Assembly: GCF_921293095.1 (NCBI RefSeq)
Contig: NC_060257.1
Coordinates: 94,663,449-94,727,448, forward strand
Reading direction: 5' to 3'
DNA: 64,000 nt
Source: Ischnura elegans
Taxonomy: Eukaryota > Arthropoda > Insecta > Odonata > Coenagrionidae
Shown here: piece after piece, positions 34,250 to 44,007 of the stretch
How positions within the stretch are numbered: position 1 is the stretch's first letter
Layout of the letters: the number at the start of each line of letters is the position of its first letter
The notes under the pieces: generated by a model
Seen by the model: only the letters and a program-made list of their open reading frames with translations
Told to the model about the DNA's origin: nothing
The model's database searches: none
Position numbers and translations under genes: made by a program

Positions 34250-35476
34250 TTGAAACAATCCAAGCACATTGTAGGGTGTCCATCACATTCCCCACAAAAT
34301 GTGTTCACTTTTTTTTTGCCCTCTTGCTTGCCTCTTTCGTTCCCTTTTCTTTACGTATTCTCTCGTAACAATTGAGGCTTCTCTTCCTACTTATCCTTGC
34401 AGTACCTTCATATTTACTTAGGTTGTGTAAGGACTTCCACTTCTTCGAAGCTGGAACATCTCCCCCAGCCACATCGCTAAAGACGACATCTTCTTTCAAT
34501 AATCCATCAATAACTTTCTCTCGAAAATTCAGCATTTCTATTTTTTTTATTTTGGCCATAATTATTATATAAAACCCATGAATTCACCATGCATGTCCCA
34601 AGAAGCACATCTAATGCCAGTTTCTTATACCACTTGAGAGATCGTCTGATGCAACTATAATAAGCAGACATTTGGTCGGAAATGTCTACCCCCTTTTTTG
34701 CGCTATTGTAGACTATGATGGCTTTTGGTTTCATTATTTCCCCTCGCTTAGATTTCGACGTGGTTGGTTGCAAAATCTCACCAAGGTCAGGATTAGAGGA
34801 TATCATCATAAGTGGTCTTTTGTCCTGTCATTTCATCATTCTAACACCTTTTCCATTTTGCCTTGCAATAATTTCCCCCTTTTTCAACTTTTTTTGACGA
34901 ACCTCTGGTGGATTACCTTTCCGATTCGCCCGCATTGTGCCGCAAACATAGGTCTCCCTACCGAAAAGGTCTTCAGCTAGACCCATACTTGTTTAAAAAT
35001 TATCAATGTACAATGTCCGCTCAGTATCAAAAAGTCCCTCCATCAGTTGCAGTACAACTTTGTGTCAATGTCCAACCTTCTCCTTCGTGTTTGGCACTTC
35101 ACTTTCCCCAGAGTACACTTGCAAACTATGCGTGAATGAGTCAGGGCTACACAGTTTGAAGCATTTTATTCCATATTTATGAGACTTTCCACGCAGGTAC
35201 TGCCTAAAATGTAATCGACCTCTCCAAGGTACCATCTGTACCATTGGTGCAGTGTCCCCATTCATCGGAGCGTGATAACGCGACATGCTCTTCCTCATCA
35301 GGTGAATCTTCTCCAATTTCGTCCTCTGAATATGAAGATTCAATGTCTTCTTCGAAATCGGATGGAATGCATGAATCATCGGAGTCAGAACTAAATTGAG
35401 ATGCATCTGAGTCAGCCATCTCCTCTAATTTTTCTTTGCCACTAATAACACAAAAATCACTGCTCCACAAAGACAA
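34250..35476 (-). pseudogene. piggyBac transposase remnant (PGBD-like)
   Basis: The N-terminal part (35476-35204) is acidic: MADSDASQFSSDSDDS and EEDIESSYSEDEIGED. The middle (about 35000-34800) reads LAEDLFGRETYVCGTMRANR. The C-terminal half of the nuclease has PKAIIVYNSAKKGVDISDQM and YYSCIRRSLKWYKKLALDVL. A Cys-rich end VNTFCGECDGHPTMCLDCF (34310-34250) follows. Frames change repeatedly, and the block with the first catalytic Asp residues is not visible. It is a decayed DDE nuclease of the piggyBac superfamily. Confidence 0.8.
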
Positions 35477-36307
35477 GGAAATTAGACTCGTATATCTAGT
35501 GGCACTCGTTTATTAGCCAATACTGAAAGTTCTTCTCTCACTGCAAGAAAAATTTTGTCGCCATTGTACATGTAAGGCCCTTCGCTCGGCTCGACTAATT
35601 TGAAACTCGACGTGTGGATTGCGTTGTTGCGACAAGGCCACTATGTGAGAAGCAATACCGCACAAGATTAGTCAAAAACGAAACTGTCGGGGGATTAGCC
35701 TCCTAAGGGTTACTTGCAACACCCAATTGTGGGTAAGCTTGCGATAATAACTGCACCCACGAGTGGGTCTGCCTGCAATAAAACTGTAAGCAAAGCTTCA
35801 CCTATGCCAATAATAATTTGGTTTCTTATCCGCAGACTATGGAAATAATAGATTCAAAGGTTCCACCCCAACCACCACCCATCTCTTAGGAGGCGTGAGG
35901 TTGGGTGCGAAATATCGTCAGCCCTAGCCTTTTCTAAGCGCCGGATAAGTGCGGTTAGGCCCGTCTTGAGTCTAAGAAATCTCATGGAACGTCCACCCTG
36001 AAAGGCGATAGAAGGAGAAAGCCATTTTTTCGTATCGTGTGCTACGGACTGAGCGGTCGGTCGCCAGCGTCACAAAGGTAGAGGTTTTCCCGGTTGTTTT
36101 GTGGATAATCATTTTCGCGACTTTCTGAAAGCATAGAACCTCTAACAATGACAGCAGAAACGAGATGTCTGATTTCCTCCCTCTGCAATTTGCTCTCAAA
36201 GCAATAAATAGAAAGAGTCTAATGAAGGCTCAGAAGATAAATTCGAAACAGTTGCAAAAAAACTATGAAACACTGAATTTTTTCCGATACTTATTATTGA
36301 ATGCTTT

Positions 36308-36650
36308 CATTCTGGGCTTATAAGAAGAGTAAATAAATTATTTCATCGTTTTCATATCTAAAAGCACGTCTTATTTGTTCATTTTGAAGGTATTTACATG
36401 ACAGTAAATAAATATCGAAGAAAAAAAAACGTGTAATACGTTGTTGCATATGCAAAAGGGGATTAATTAATAGCCAGATATTGCATTCTGGACTTATAGT
36501 AATAGTAAGTGTATAAATTATTTCATTGTTTCCATTTTGTACATTTTGAAGGTATTTTTAGGTGACAATAAATAATTACAAAAGAAAATATAACGAGTAA
36601 TGCGTGGTTGCATATGCAAAAGGGGATTAATTAATTACTAAATATCGGTG
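36308..36650 (+). repeat. Tandem duplication, two units of about 170 bp
   Basis: Unit 1 is 36308-36483 and unit 2 is 36484-36650. Both start CATTCTGG and contain CATTTTGAAGGTATTT, TTGCATATGCAAAAGGGGAT and TAATTAAT. They lie inside the right part of the piggyBac element. Confidence 0.8.
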
Positions 36651-37080
36651 CATAGGTTTTCCAAAATTTATTGCAATTCATCATTTTCAACTATACCAAA
36701 GAAGTGTGCATTAATTTTAATATGATTGGATCAATTTAATGTTTACGAAAATTGACGCCCACGGGGAAGAAACGGCAAATTTCACGATAGCCGCGAATGT
36801 GTTAATTACTTTTAATTCTTTTAATCCCCTGGTTCTCATACAAAAAAAAGATGTCGATTAGACGTAAAAATTTTTATTTTCCCCAAATCGGTTATATTTT
36901 AAGAAAATGTGCACAGAATTCACTTAAACATAGCGTAGATATTATGGCGAATTGGCTTCACTTGACCAATCTTTAAAATAAGTAAAATGCCCTGGAGACG
37001 AAAACCGACTCGCTTTTCGAAACGTCGGCATCAGTGGGGACGTAGCTGTTCTTAAAGTGAGATTTTTTTACTATTTTCAG

Positions 37081-37950
37081 GTACCTAGGAACAGGTTGCT
37101 CGACGGCCGATCTTCACCTCACCTATCGCATTGGCTACTCAACAATATCTAATAGTATTCGCGAGGTGTGTAAAGTACTGTGGACAGTTATGAAGGACGC
37201 CTGTTTTCCTCAATTAACTGAAGACATCCTTTTACAAGTGGCCCAGGGATTTAAGAATTGAGCCAATCTTCCAAATTGTGTGGGAGCTATAGATGGAAAG
37301 CAGGTCCGAATCATAAAGCCCGAGAACAGTGGATCGCTTCACTATAACTACAAACATTTCTTTTCTATTGTGCTGCTAGCTGTGTGCAATTCAAGCTACA
37401 AATTTATGTTCATCGACGTGGGTGCATACGGAAATCTTCGGATTCTTCAGTTTTTAAGAACTCTATTCTGTTTAAGAAATTGTGAAATAATGAAATCAAA
37501 ATTCCCGAAAGTCACCCATTGCCAGGGCAAACAGATTCAAGCCCGTACGTTATGGTTGGAGACGAAGCATTTGGATTATCAAGATTCATACTCCGCCCCT
37601 ACGCTGGACACTTTTTGCCACCAAAGAAACGAGTGTTTAACTATCACCTATCGCGAGCTAGGCGATACATTGAATGCTCCTTCGGAATATTATCTAACAA
37701 ATGGCGAATATTGCATGGACCTCTGGATGTTGGAGAAGACCTATCCACTGATATTGTTAAGGCTTGCTGCCTCCTACACAATTTTGTATGTGAAAAGGAC
37801 GGATATCGGTTTGCGGATTCTTTGACTGTGCAGGGATTTGGTGAAATGGCAGAGAATGCAACACAGGTTGGAGGAAACATCAACAGTATCAGAGACAGAT
37901 TTGCCGATTATTTTATGAGCGAAGTGCCTTGGCAATTTCAGAAAATTTAA
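37081..37950 (+). pseudogene. Harbinger transposase exon 2 (DDE nuclease domain)
   Basis: The exon starts after TATTTTCAG. It encodes an HTH-like block YSTISNSIREVCKVLWTVMK, then a TGA at 37259-37261 where the family has Trp. The DDE_Tnp_4 core follows: [13 protein letters not shown] with the first catalytic Asp and [10 protein letters not shown] with the second. After a frameshift near 37430 and an area of mixed frame, [20 protein letters not shown] resumes in the frame 37519-37950. That piece ends [20 protein letters not shown] and [15 protein letters not shown] with a normal stop. The conserved blocks of the superfamily are present, but one stop and at least one shift make it inactive. Confidence 0.85.
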
Positions 37951-38169
37951 ACCAAATATGTTGAAAAGAAAAACCCCTCATGTTGAGTACCTATGGTCTA
38001 AATGAAAGCAAAAATTTAAGCCAACCATAAAAAAATATAAGAAACATGTTTCTAATATAAAGAAGCAGATATATATACTGAAGCACAAGGATAGTTGTCT
38101 AATCTGTAAAGGGTATCTATTGTCTATATGTAGTTTACAATATCCAATAAAATATTTTGGTTTGCTTAC

Positions 38170-38400
38170 CTATGTCTTTTTTTCTGTCAGCGTTTTGCAG
38201 TCGAAGTTCACGGTGATTTCCTTCATCACGGTCTCCCTAGCGTTCCTTTTGGCCACTCTGTCACTGTAGGAAGCATGGAAAGAATTCCAAAGCGCTGGTT
38301 GATTTTCAATACTTGTTATGAAGCGTTCAGCATCAATGCTTTCTACACCTGTTTCCATTTTAATTAAAACGCGAGGCAGCGACAACTTCTCCCAGAACAC
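38170..38400 (-). pseudogene. Harbinger MADF-protein exon 1
   Basis: The minus-strand frame starts METGVESIDAERFITSIENQ and contains PALWNSFHASYSDRVAKRNA with ETVMKEITVNFDCKTLTEK, the first half of a MADF domain. A GTAAGC donor follows directly, but an in-frame TAG precedes it, just after a run of seven A. A small indel in that run is the simplest cause. Its partner exon is at 33041-32420 on the same strand. The plus-strand transposase exon 2 lies inside the intron. Confidence 0.75.
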
Positions 38401-39597
38401 TCACTGGTGCATCAACTGGCGACCGACCGTACGACCTGGATTTGTCGACCAGACTGGTAAAATTTTTGCCTGACCTGGGTTTCTAAGTTATCTTGTCTAA
38501 AAACTTTTACAAAAGTGTTTATGCTACAAATTAGTTTCAATTTTTACTTATACATTTCTTGTGTTGTATTTTTCAAAAGAAAGAATTTGAAATGAAAGCA
38601 TTTTCCAATTGTATACACTATACCCCCCAAAGTAACGTATCCTTGTTGCCCAACTTGACACCCTGACTGCCCCCCTCTGGCCAATAATCCTGGCTACGGC
38701 CCTGCATGCTGCGGTGCTGCTGTGGTGGCATAGTGTGAAGGGCAACAGAGCCACTAGCGGTCGCCGCTGGTGGCTACTAGTAGCCGCTAGCAGCAGGTCG
38801 CGGTATAGTGTGAAGGCTCACATTGCTCTCAATGTATTTCCATCTGCAGCGCCGCTTAGCGGCGCTGCTCAGAGGCGTAGTGTGAAGGCGGCCTTAGACT
38901 GACTGTATTACCGCCCACAAAACGAACAACCTGCAACGCCTGCCGCTTCGCGTTTTTTTCTCGTGCGAAATTTAACAGCCTTGACGTTATCGCGAAGCGA
39001 AGGTGCGATAAATGAATGACGGTCTCGAAATTTTCGTGAAGTTATCACGAAATGACGTTAAACAGGGTGACGTACAACGAGAACTCACTGTAATATATTT
39101 ATTACACCGTTGGCATATACATGCATGGTTTCGTCAAAAGCATACAGATGGGACAAAGACATAAGTTACAATGTTTCAGGTACATATACAACAATATACC
39201 ACATAATTCCTTAATTATTTAGTTTGAATTTCAATTTTAAAAGCAATACACAAAGATACACCATAATTATTTAACAAAAGTATAATCATTTGAAAAGTCT
39301 TTTATATCATAATAGCATTTATTAATTAGTAACTCTTTGACTCTCCTTTTCAACGCATCAGGAGAGTTAATAGCTAGAATGCTGTTAGGTAGTTCATTGT
39401 TAAGTTTTGAGGCGGAGTAGTGAGCTCGTTTTGCAAGTAGGGAATATGAATGCTGACTAGTGTGTATGTCATTTTTGGAGCGGGTGGAGTGTTCATGGAA
39501 TACGGAGTTAAGTGGAAATTTATCAGGATTTTCTTTGACAAAACAAACACGGGATAGGATATAGATACAGGGCAGAGTCAGTATACAGGCTTTGGTA

Positions 39598-40570
39598 AAT
39601 AGCGGTTTTCCTGGGGTACGGATAAAATCAGGGCCCAGCTGTGAAGAAGCAAGAATTAAGAAAGGAGTGCGACAAGGCTGTACATTGTCACCCGTAATTT
39701 TCAACGTTTACATTGAGAAAGCCATCAATGAAATCAAAGAAAAGGAATTGGGAGTGAAATCCATGGAGAAAAAATTAGCATGCTAAGATTTGCCGATGAC
39801 ATAGCCGTTATAGCAGAAACAGAGAAGGATTTGAAAAATATTCTGGCTAATATGGGTAGGGTAATGAGCAGATATCAACTGAAAATAAGCACGAAGAAAA
39901 CCAAGATCTTAGTATGCAGCAGAAGAGAAGAAGTCAAGACCAACATTAAAAAAGGGGAGGCAAAAACTGATAGAGGTGGATGAATTCTGTTATTTGGGAA
40001 GCAAGATAACTAGTGACGGGAGAAGCAAGAAAGACATTATCAGCAGAATAGCCCAGGCGAAGAGAGCATTCCACCAAAAGAGAGACCTGCTTACAGCGGG
40101 AAACTTAAATATGGAAGTAAAGAAACAATTCATAAGAACCTACATCTGGAGTATGCTCCTATACGGAAGTTAGGCATGGACAATGACCGCAGCAGAGAAA
40201 GCAAGGATAGAGGCCTTTGAAATGTGGTGCTACAGAAGAATGATGAAAATCAAATGGATTGACCGAGTTAGTAACGAGGAAGTCCTAAGAAGGGTAGGAG
40301 AGAAGAGAAGCCTCATGAAAACTTTAATAAGAAGACGGAACAACCTTATAGGCCACATCTTGAGACATGATGGCCTGATGAAGACAATCTTCGAAGGGCA
40401 AGTGGAAAGCAAGAATGGAAAAGGAAGACCTCGGACAAAATATATGGAACAAGTAAAGAGAGATGTGAATGAGAAGAATTACGTAGGTGTGAAAAGATTA
40501 GCTGATAGGAGAACTGAGTGGAGAGCTGCGTCAAACCAATCCTAGGATTGTTGACCAGTGATGATGACGG
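39598..40570 (+). pseudogene. RTE-like LINE fragment (RT second half)
   Basis: Plus-strand frames 39592-39786, 39780-39983, 39976-40173 and 40183-40545 form one product. They carry KKGVRQGCTLSPVIFNVYIE, the catalytic LRFADDIAVIAE box, LKISTKKTKILV, DEFCYLGSKITSDG, and the C-terminal block VSNEEVLRRVGEKRSLMKT with LIGHILRHDGLMKTIFEGQV. Single-base shifts lie near 39780 and 39976, and a TAG at about 40171-40173. The end CCTAGGATTGTTG then GATGATGAC resembles the shorter copy at 21.2 kb. It inserted in the same-region minus-strand LINE. Confidence 0.85.
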
Positions 40571-41822
40571 ATTGGGACATGGAACATGGCTTTAACAGCT
40601 TGTTTCTGGGCAGAGAATGCTTTGCTGGCTATACTTGAATTTCCCCAGAACATAATGCCATACGAAATATATGATTGCACTTTCTCATAGTATATCATTT
40701 TTAGTATGTCAATGGACACAACAGGAGCTAGCTTTCGAACCATGAAGAAACCAACGTATATTTTTTTCACAATTTCAAGAACATGGGGAGACCAGTCCAG
40801 GTTTTCTGTTATATGGAGGCCCAAGAACTTAATGGCGGTTGCCTTGTTTAAACGAGAGACATTGTTGCCTGTTAAAAGATTACTTTTTTTTGTAGTTTTT
40901 ACTTATAAATTGTATGAGCTGTTTTTTTTCTTTGTTTACTACAAGATTGCTACTTTTGCACCATTGGTGCATTTAATGTATGGTGGTGTTGGTGTATACA
41001 ATTAATTTATTTAGGGAATCAGCTGAGACAATGGCAGATGTATCAGCTGCATAAAGGGTGGTTTTGCAGTGTGATAGGTGATTTGGGAGGTCATTTATAA
41101 AGAGGAGGAACAATAGAGGTCCTAATATGGATCCTTGGGGGACACCGGAGTTTTTGATTAGAGGATAAGATTCAGTAGTTTGTGTCCTGTAGGAGTCCCT
41201 GTAAGAGTAATTCACAATTTGTTTTTTGTCACTTAGATATGATATAATCCACTCAAGTGCTATTCCAGAAATTCCTACATTTTGAAGTTTGTATTTTAAA
41301 ATGTTATGATCTATGAGATCAAAAGCTTTGCTCAAATAAAAAAATATGCCTGCAGTGAGAAGTTTACTATTTAAGCTATGGAGAGCATTGTTTAAGAGCT
41401 CGTAGGTCGCAGAGCTGGTTGATTTTCCTATTTGGAAGCCATGGTGATTTTCAGTTATGATTTTATGCAATTTCAAGTAGTTGAATACCCAAATATGAAA
41501 CAATTTCTCAATTATTTCGGAGAATACAGATATGACAGCTATTGGTCTATAGTTATCTGTATTTTCACGTGTCCCTTTTTTTAGGAACAGGAGTCACAAG
41601 AGTGTATTTGAGGATTGATGGTAACTGTCCACTTAAAAAAGAGGAATTTACCACGTCAGCCAAAGGTAAAGCAATAGTGTGAGAGACAGCTTTAACAACA
41701 TGCATTGGGATGCCATCAATCCCTGAGGAGAATTTGTTTTGAAAGGAATTGATTATCTTTACAATTTCAGCAGGGTAAGTTGGGTATAGAAACATTGCGT
41801 GAGGTGAAAGAACTTGGTTTAT

Positions 41823-42029
41823 AATGAAACACTTACTTGCAATTTTCCACAAAAATAAAATTTTTTTACGACTCGAGTTTCGATGATACTACATCATTTT
41901 CAAGTAACAACTTGATGTAGTATCATCGAAACTCGAGTCGTAGTAAAATTTTATTTTTGTGGAAAATTGCAAGTAAGTGTTTCATTATGAATCAATTCCA
42001 CTCCATCTCGCTTGATTCCTCGAATTTTA
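41823..42029. mobile_element. Foldback insertion F3 (retrozyme/Penelope-like), 12-bp TSD
   Basis: Arms at 41821-41896 and 41913-41988 are 76 nt each with few mismatches and a 16-nt centre (the first two bases overlap the duplication). A tail of about 41 nt follows. AACTTGGTTTAT is present at 41811-41822 and 42030-42041. The insertion interrupts the LINE frame and the LINE resumes exactly after the duplication, so the borders are secure. The arms carry GATG/CATC then GAAACTCGAG, like the stem and GAAAC of the other foldbacks, but the CUGANGA part is more degenerate. Confidence 0.8.
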
Positions 42030-42724
42030 AACTTGGTTTATGTTTGATGGGGCATTAGCTGGATTGGGATTGGAGGAAATTGAGCAGAAATGGTGATTAA
42101 ACATATTTGCTATTTCTTCATAGTCGGACTCAGTGATTCCATTGAAGGTTATAGTGGTTGAGTCATGAGTTAAGTCATTAGTTGTATCAGAGGCTTTTGT
42201 AAAGTGATTGATGACGTTCCAAGTAGATTTGACAATATTACCTGAGCTACTAATGTAGTTCTCAGCTATAGCCTTTTTGTTGTTGAATAAGAGGGCTCTG
42301 AATTCTTTACGATCCTTCAAATAAGTCTGGTGAGAAATTGCATCACCAAATTTACTTTGAAAATGAAGCTCACGAACCTTCTTAGACAGAGCAGTAAGTT
42401 CTGGGGAGTTTATCTTGAATTTGTCCCCTGGTTTTTATAACTTTATCCTTTTCATGGGGAAAGCAGCATTAAATGGCATCTGAAATATATTTAAAAAGGC
42501 ACTAAACTTTTTATCACTATCTTCGGCTTGAAACACTGCACTCCAAGTTTCTTGCATTATCATTGTGGAAAACTACATAATATATTCACTGGAGAACATT
42601 CTCCTATAAGTATACTTATATATATATATATATACTGGATTGTGATTCATTAAGGATAGCTTGAAATTAATGGCCACATGAAGTTCACAATGGTCAGATA
42701 AGCCTGTTTTAAAAGGTTTACACT

Positions 42725-43010
42725 TGTGGCGCATCGTCCGCCACAATGTAGAGTTGGACCAGTGGATAAGTGTCCGCCTACTAATCGGACGGCGCGCGTT
42801 CGAGTCCTGGCGCCGGCCGGTATTTTTTCCTATATCTTTTCAGGAATTCTAGAAGGTTCGAGGAAGATTCGGCGCGGCGTTCCAGAATATTCGCCGCATG
42901 TATATAAGCTAGCCATCTGGGCTACCCAGTTCAGTTCTGTATTGTCAAGTCACAATAAACGCCTCTCCGCAGATAACCGAAGTGTGTTATTTAGCGTAGC
43001 CATCGCTACA
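42725..43010 (+). repeat. Gypsy 5' LTR with Pol III-like A and B boxes
   Basis: 286 bp, TG at the start and CA at the end. A TATATAAG motif near 42902 and AATAAA near 42954 fit Pol II start and polyadenylation signals. Near its start, TGGACCAGTGGATAAG (about 42753-42768) resembles a tRNA A box and CGTTCGAGTCC (about 42798-42808) a B box, with GTCCG/CGGAC able to pair between them. It differs from the 3' LTR at two places. Confidence 0.9.
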
Positions 43011-43011
43011 G

Positions 43012-43024
43012 TGGTGACCCCGAC
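43012..43024 (+). promoter_or_regulatory. Primer-binding site, tRNA-Trp type
   Basis: TGGTGACCCCGAC starts one base after the 5' LTR. Its complement ends GGTCACCA, matching the 3' end of animal tRNA-Trp as I know it. This tRNA choice is typical of CsRn1-like Gypsy elements. Confidence 0.75.
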
Positions 43025-43035
43025 AACACGCGACC

Positions 43036-44007
43036 ATGGCAGATGTAGATCAACTCGCCAAACTGCAGGCTCAAATCGCGGGACTCCAGCAGCAACTCGC
43101 CGAACACCAAACGAACCACAGCCAACAGCTAGCGCTCCTTCAAGAACAGCACCAGCAGGCTCTGCAGCAACAACAGCAGCAAACAACGCTGTCATCGCAG
43201 CAAGCCTCACCGTCTCCATCATCCTACGGCGTCGACACTGCTGCCGTCTACCGCGTCACTCCGAAACTGCCTCCTTTCTGGCCAGCTCAGCCTGAAATAT
43301 GGTTCGCCCAAGTCGAAGCACAATTTTCTTTGGCCAACATCACCTCGGACAAGACTAAATACGATTACGTCGTGGGAAACCTAGACCATCGTTTTGCCAG
43401 TGAAATAAGCGATCTTATCGTGAATCCTCCGGCCGAGAATCGTTACCTAACGCTGAAAAACCTATTGATACAGCGCGTCTCTCCCTCCGAGGATCAACGG
43501 GTGCGGCAACTCCTCACAGCAGAAGAGCTCGGTGATACCAAGCCTTCGCAACTATTACGACGCATGCGGTCTCTCATCAGCACCACCCTTGTGGAGGATT
43601 CTTTCCTCCGCACATTATGGTTGCAACGTCTTCCGGCCAACGCTCAAGCCATCCTGCAAACGCAAGTTACTTCAATGCCTCTTGATGAACTTGCAAATAT
43701 GGCCGACCGCATCGTCGCCGTGGCTCCGCCTCCAACTGCACCCGCCATCCATGCAGTACGCCATACCAACGATGTTTCGTCATTGGCCCAACGGGTTGAG
43801 AAACTCTCAAAGCAGCTCGAAGATATACAAGCTCATCTGAAAAAACCTCCGTACTCACGGACTTGGAGCAGATCTCTACCCGCGCCGCGCCCCGCTCAGC
43901 CTGAGATGTGTTACTACCATCGCAAATTTGGAGCCGAAGCCAGACGTTGCATCCAGCCATGCACCGCAAATGCAGTGAATCCGGTAAACTCCAACAGCGA
44001 CTCGTAA
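43036..44007 (+). CDS. gag: Gypsy gag
   Basis: The 323-codon frame starts at the first ATG after the primer site (MADVDQLAKLQAQIAGLQQQ), with a Gln-rich coiled-coil-like N-terminus to about residue 55. The capsid-like region has FWPAQPEIWFAQVEAQF and DYVVGNLDHRFASEI. Near the C-terminus a zinc-knuckle-like motif CYYHRKFGAEARRCIQPC has the order C-H-C-C and not the usual C-C-H-C, a feature I recall from CsRn1-clade Gag. It packages the element RNA into particles. The stop at 44007 lies inside the start of pol, in a different frame. No defect is visible. Confidence 0.88.
   Translation: MADVDQLAKLQAQIAGLQQQLAEHQTNHSQQLALLQEQHQQALQQQQQQTTLSSQQASPSPSSYGVDTAAVYRVTPKLPPFWPAQPEIWFAQVEAQFSLANITSDKTKYDYVVGNLDHRFASEISDLIVNPPAENRYLTLKNLLIQRVSPSEDQRVRQLLTAEELGDTKPSQLLRRMRSLISTTLVEDSFLRTLWLQRLPANAQAILQTQVTSMPLDELANMADRIVAVAPPPTAPAIHAVRHTNDVSSLAQRVEKLSKQLEDIQAHLKKPPYSRTWSRSLPAPRPAQPEMCYYHRKFGAEARRCIQPCTANAVNPVNSNSDS

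Larger units (their letters stand above)
33063..36801 (-). mobile_element. piggyBac element with degraded transposase
   Basis: TTAA flanks both ends (33059-33062 and 36802-36805), the diagnostic piggyBac target. The ends read inward CACGTTCAGGGTGGC and CACATTCGCGGCTATC, an imperfect TIR. Palindromic subterminal repeats lie inside the left end (33076-33185) and at 35730-35771. The transposase is on the minus strand in broken pieces (34250-35476). A 170-bp tandem duplication lies near the right end (36308-36650). It is inserted in the Harbinger element between the two MADF exons. Confidence 0.85.
31560..38893. mobile_element. PIF/Harbinger element with transposase and MADF genes
   Basis: The ends read GGGCGCCTTCACACTACGC (left) and GGCCGCCTTCACACTACGC (right, inward), followed by a shared CTGAGCAGCGCC block. 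TTA flanks both sides (31557-31559 and 38894-38896), the expected 3-bp target. It encodes a DDE transposase on the plus strand in two exons and a MADF protein on the minus strand in two exons. TAGTGTGAAGG occurs three times near the right end (about 38731, 38804, 38878) as subterminal sites. A piggyBac element (33063-36801) sits inside. Without it the element would be about 3.6 kb, normal for the superfamily. Confidence 0.85.
28511..39090. mobile_element. Tigger/pogo-like element T4 expanded by nested insertions
   Basis: The left end reads AGTTGAGTCCTCGTTTAACG and the right end, read inward, CAGTGAGTTCTCGTTGTACG, giving an imperfect TIR. TA lies at 28509-28510 and 39091-39092. Only about 90 bp at the left, 31113-31556 and 38897-39090 would be native. 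The rest is a LINE (28608-31112) and a Harbinger element (31560-38893). No transposase is seen. The pairing of these two ends 10.6 kb apart rests on short similarity and is the least certain step in the nesting. Confidence 0.5.
39267..42320 (-). pseudogene. LINE reverse transcriptase, interrupted and mutated
   Basis: Pieces on the minus strand: 42320-42027 (linker), 41852-41565 (SSGIDGIPMHVVK and [10 protein letters not shown]), 41503-40973 ([36 protein letters not shown], and YAADTSAI), 40824-40570 (LDWSPHVLEIVKKIYVGFF) and 39600-39267 (ILTLPCIYILSRVCFVKEN). The usual catalytic YADD reads YAAD, so one metal-binding Asp is gone. The order and motifs match the LINE at 28.6-31.1 kb, but the sequence is distinct. 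It is inactive. Confidence 0.8.

Noticed and set aside
42726-43295. 189-codon open frame across the 5' LTR and gag start
   Set aside because: It runs through LTR, primer site and gag in another frame and has no domain. It is a shadow of the Gypsy element.
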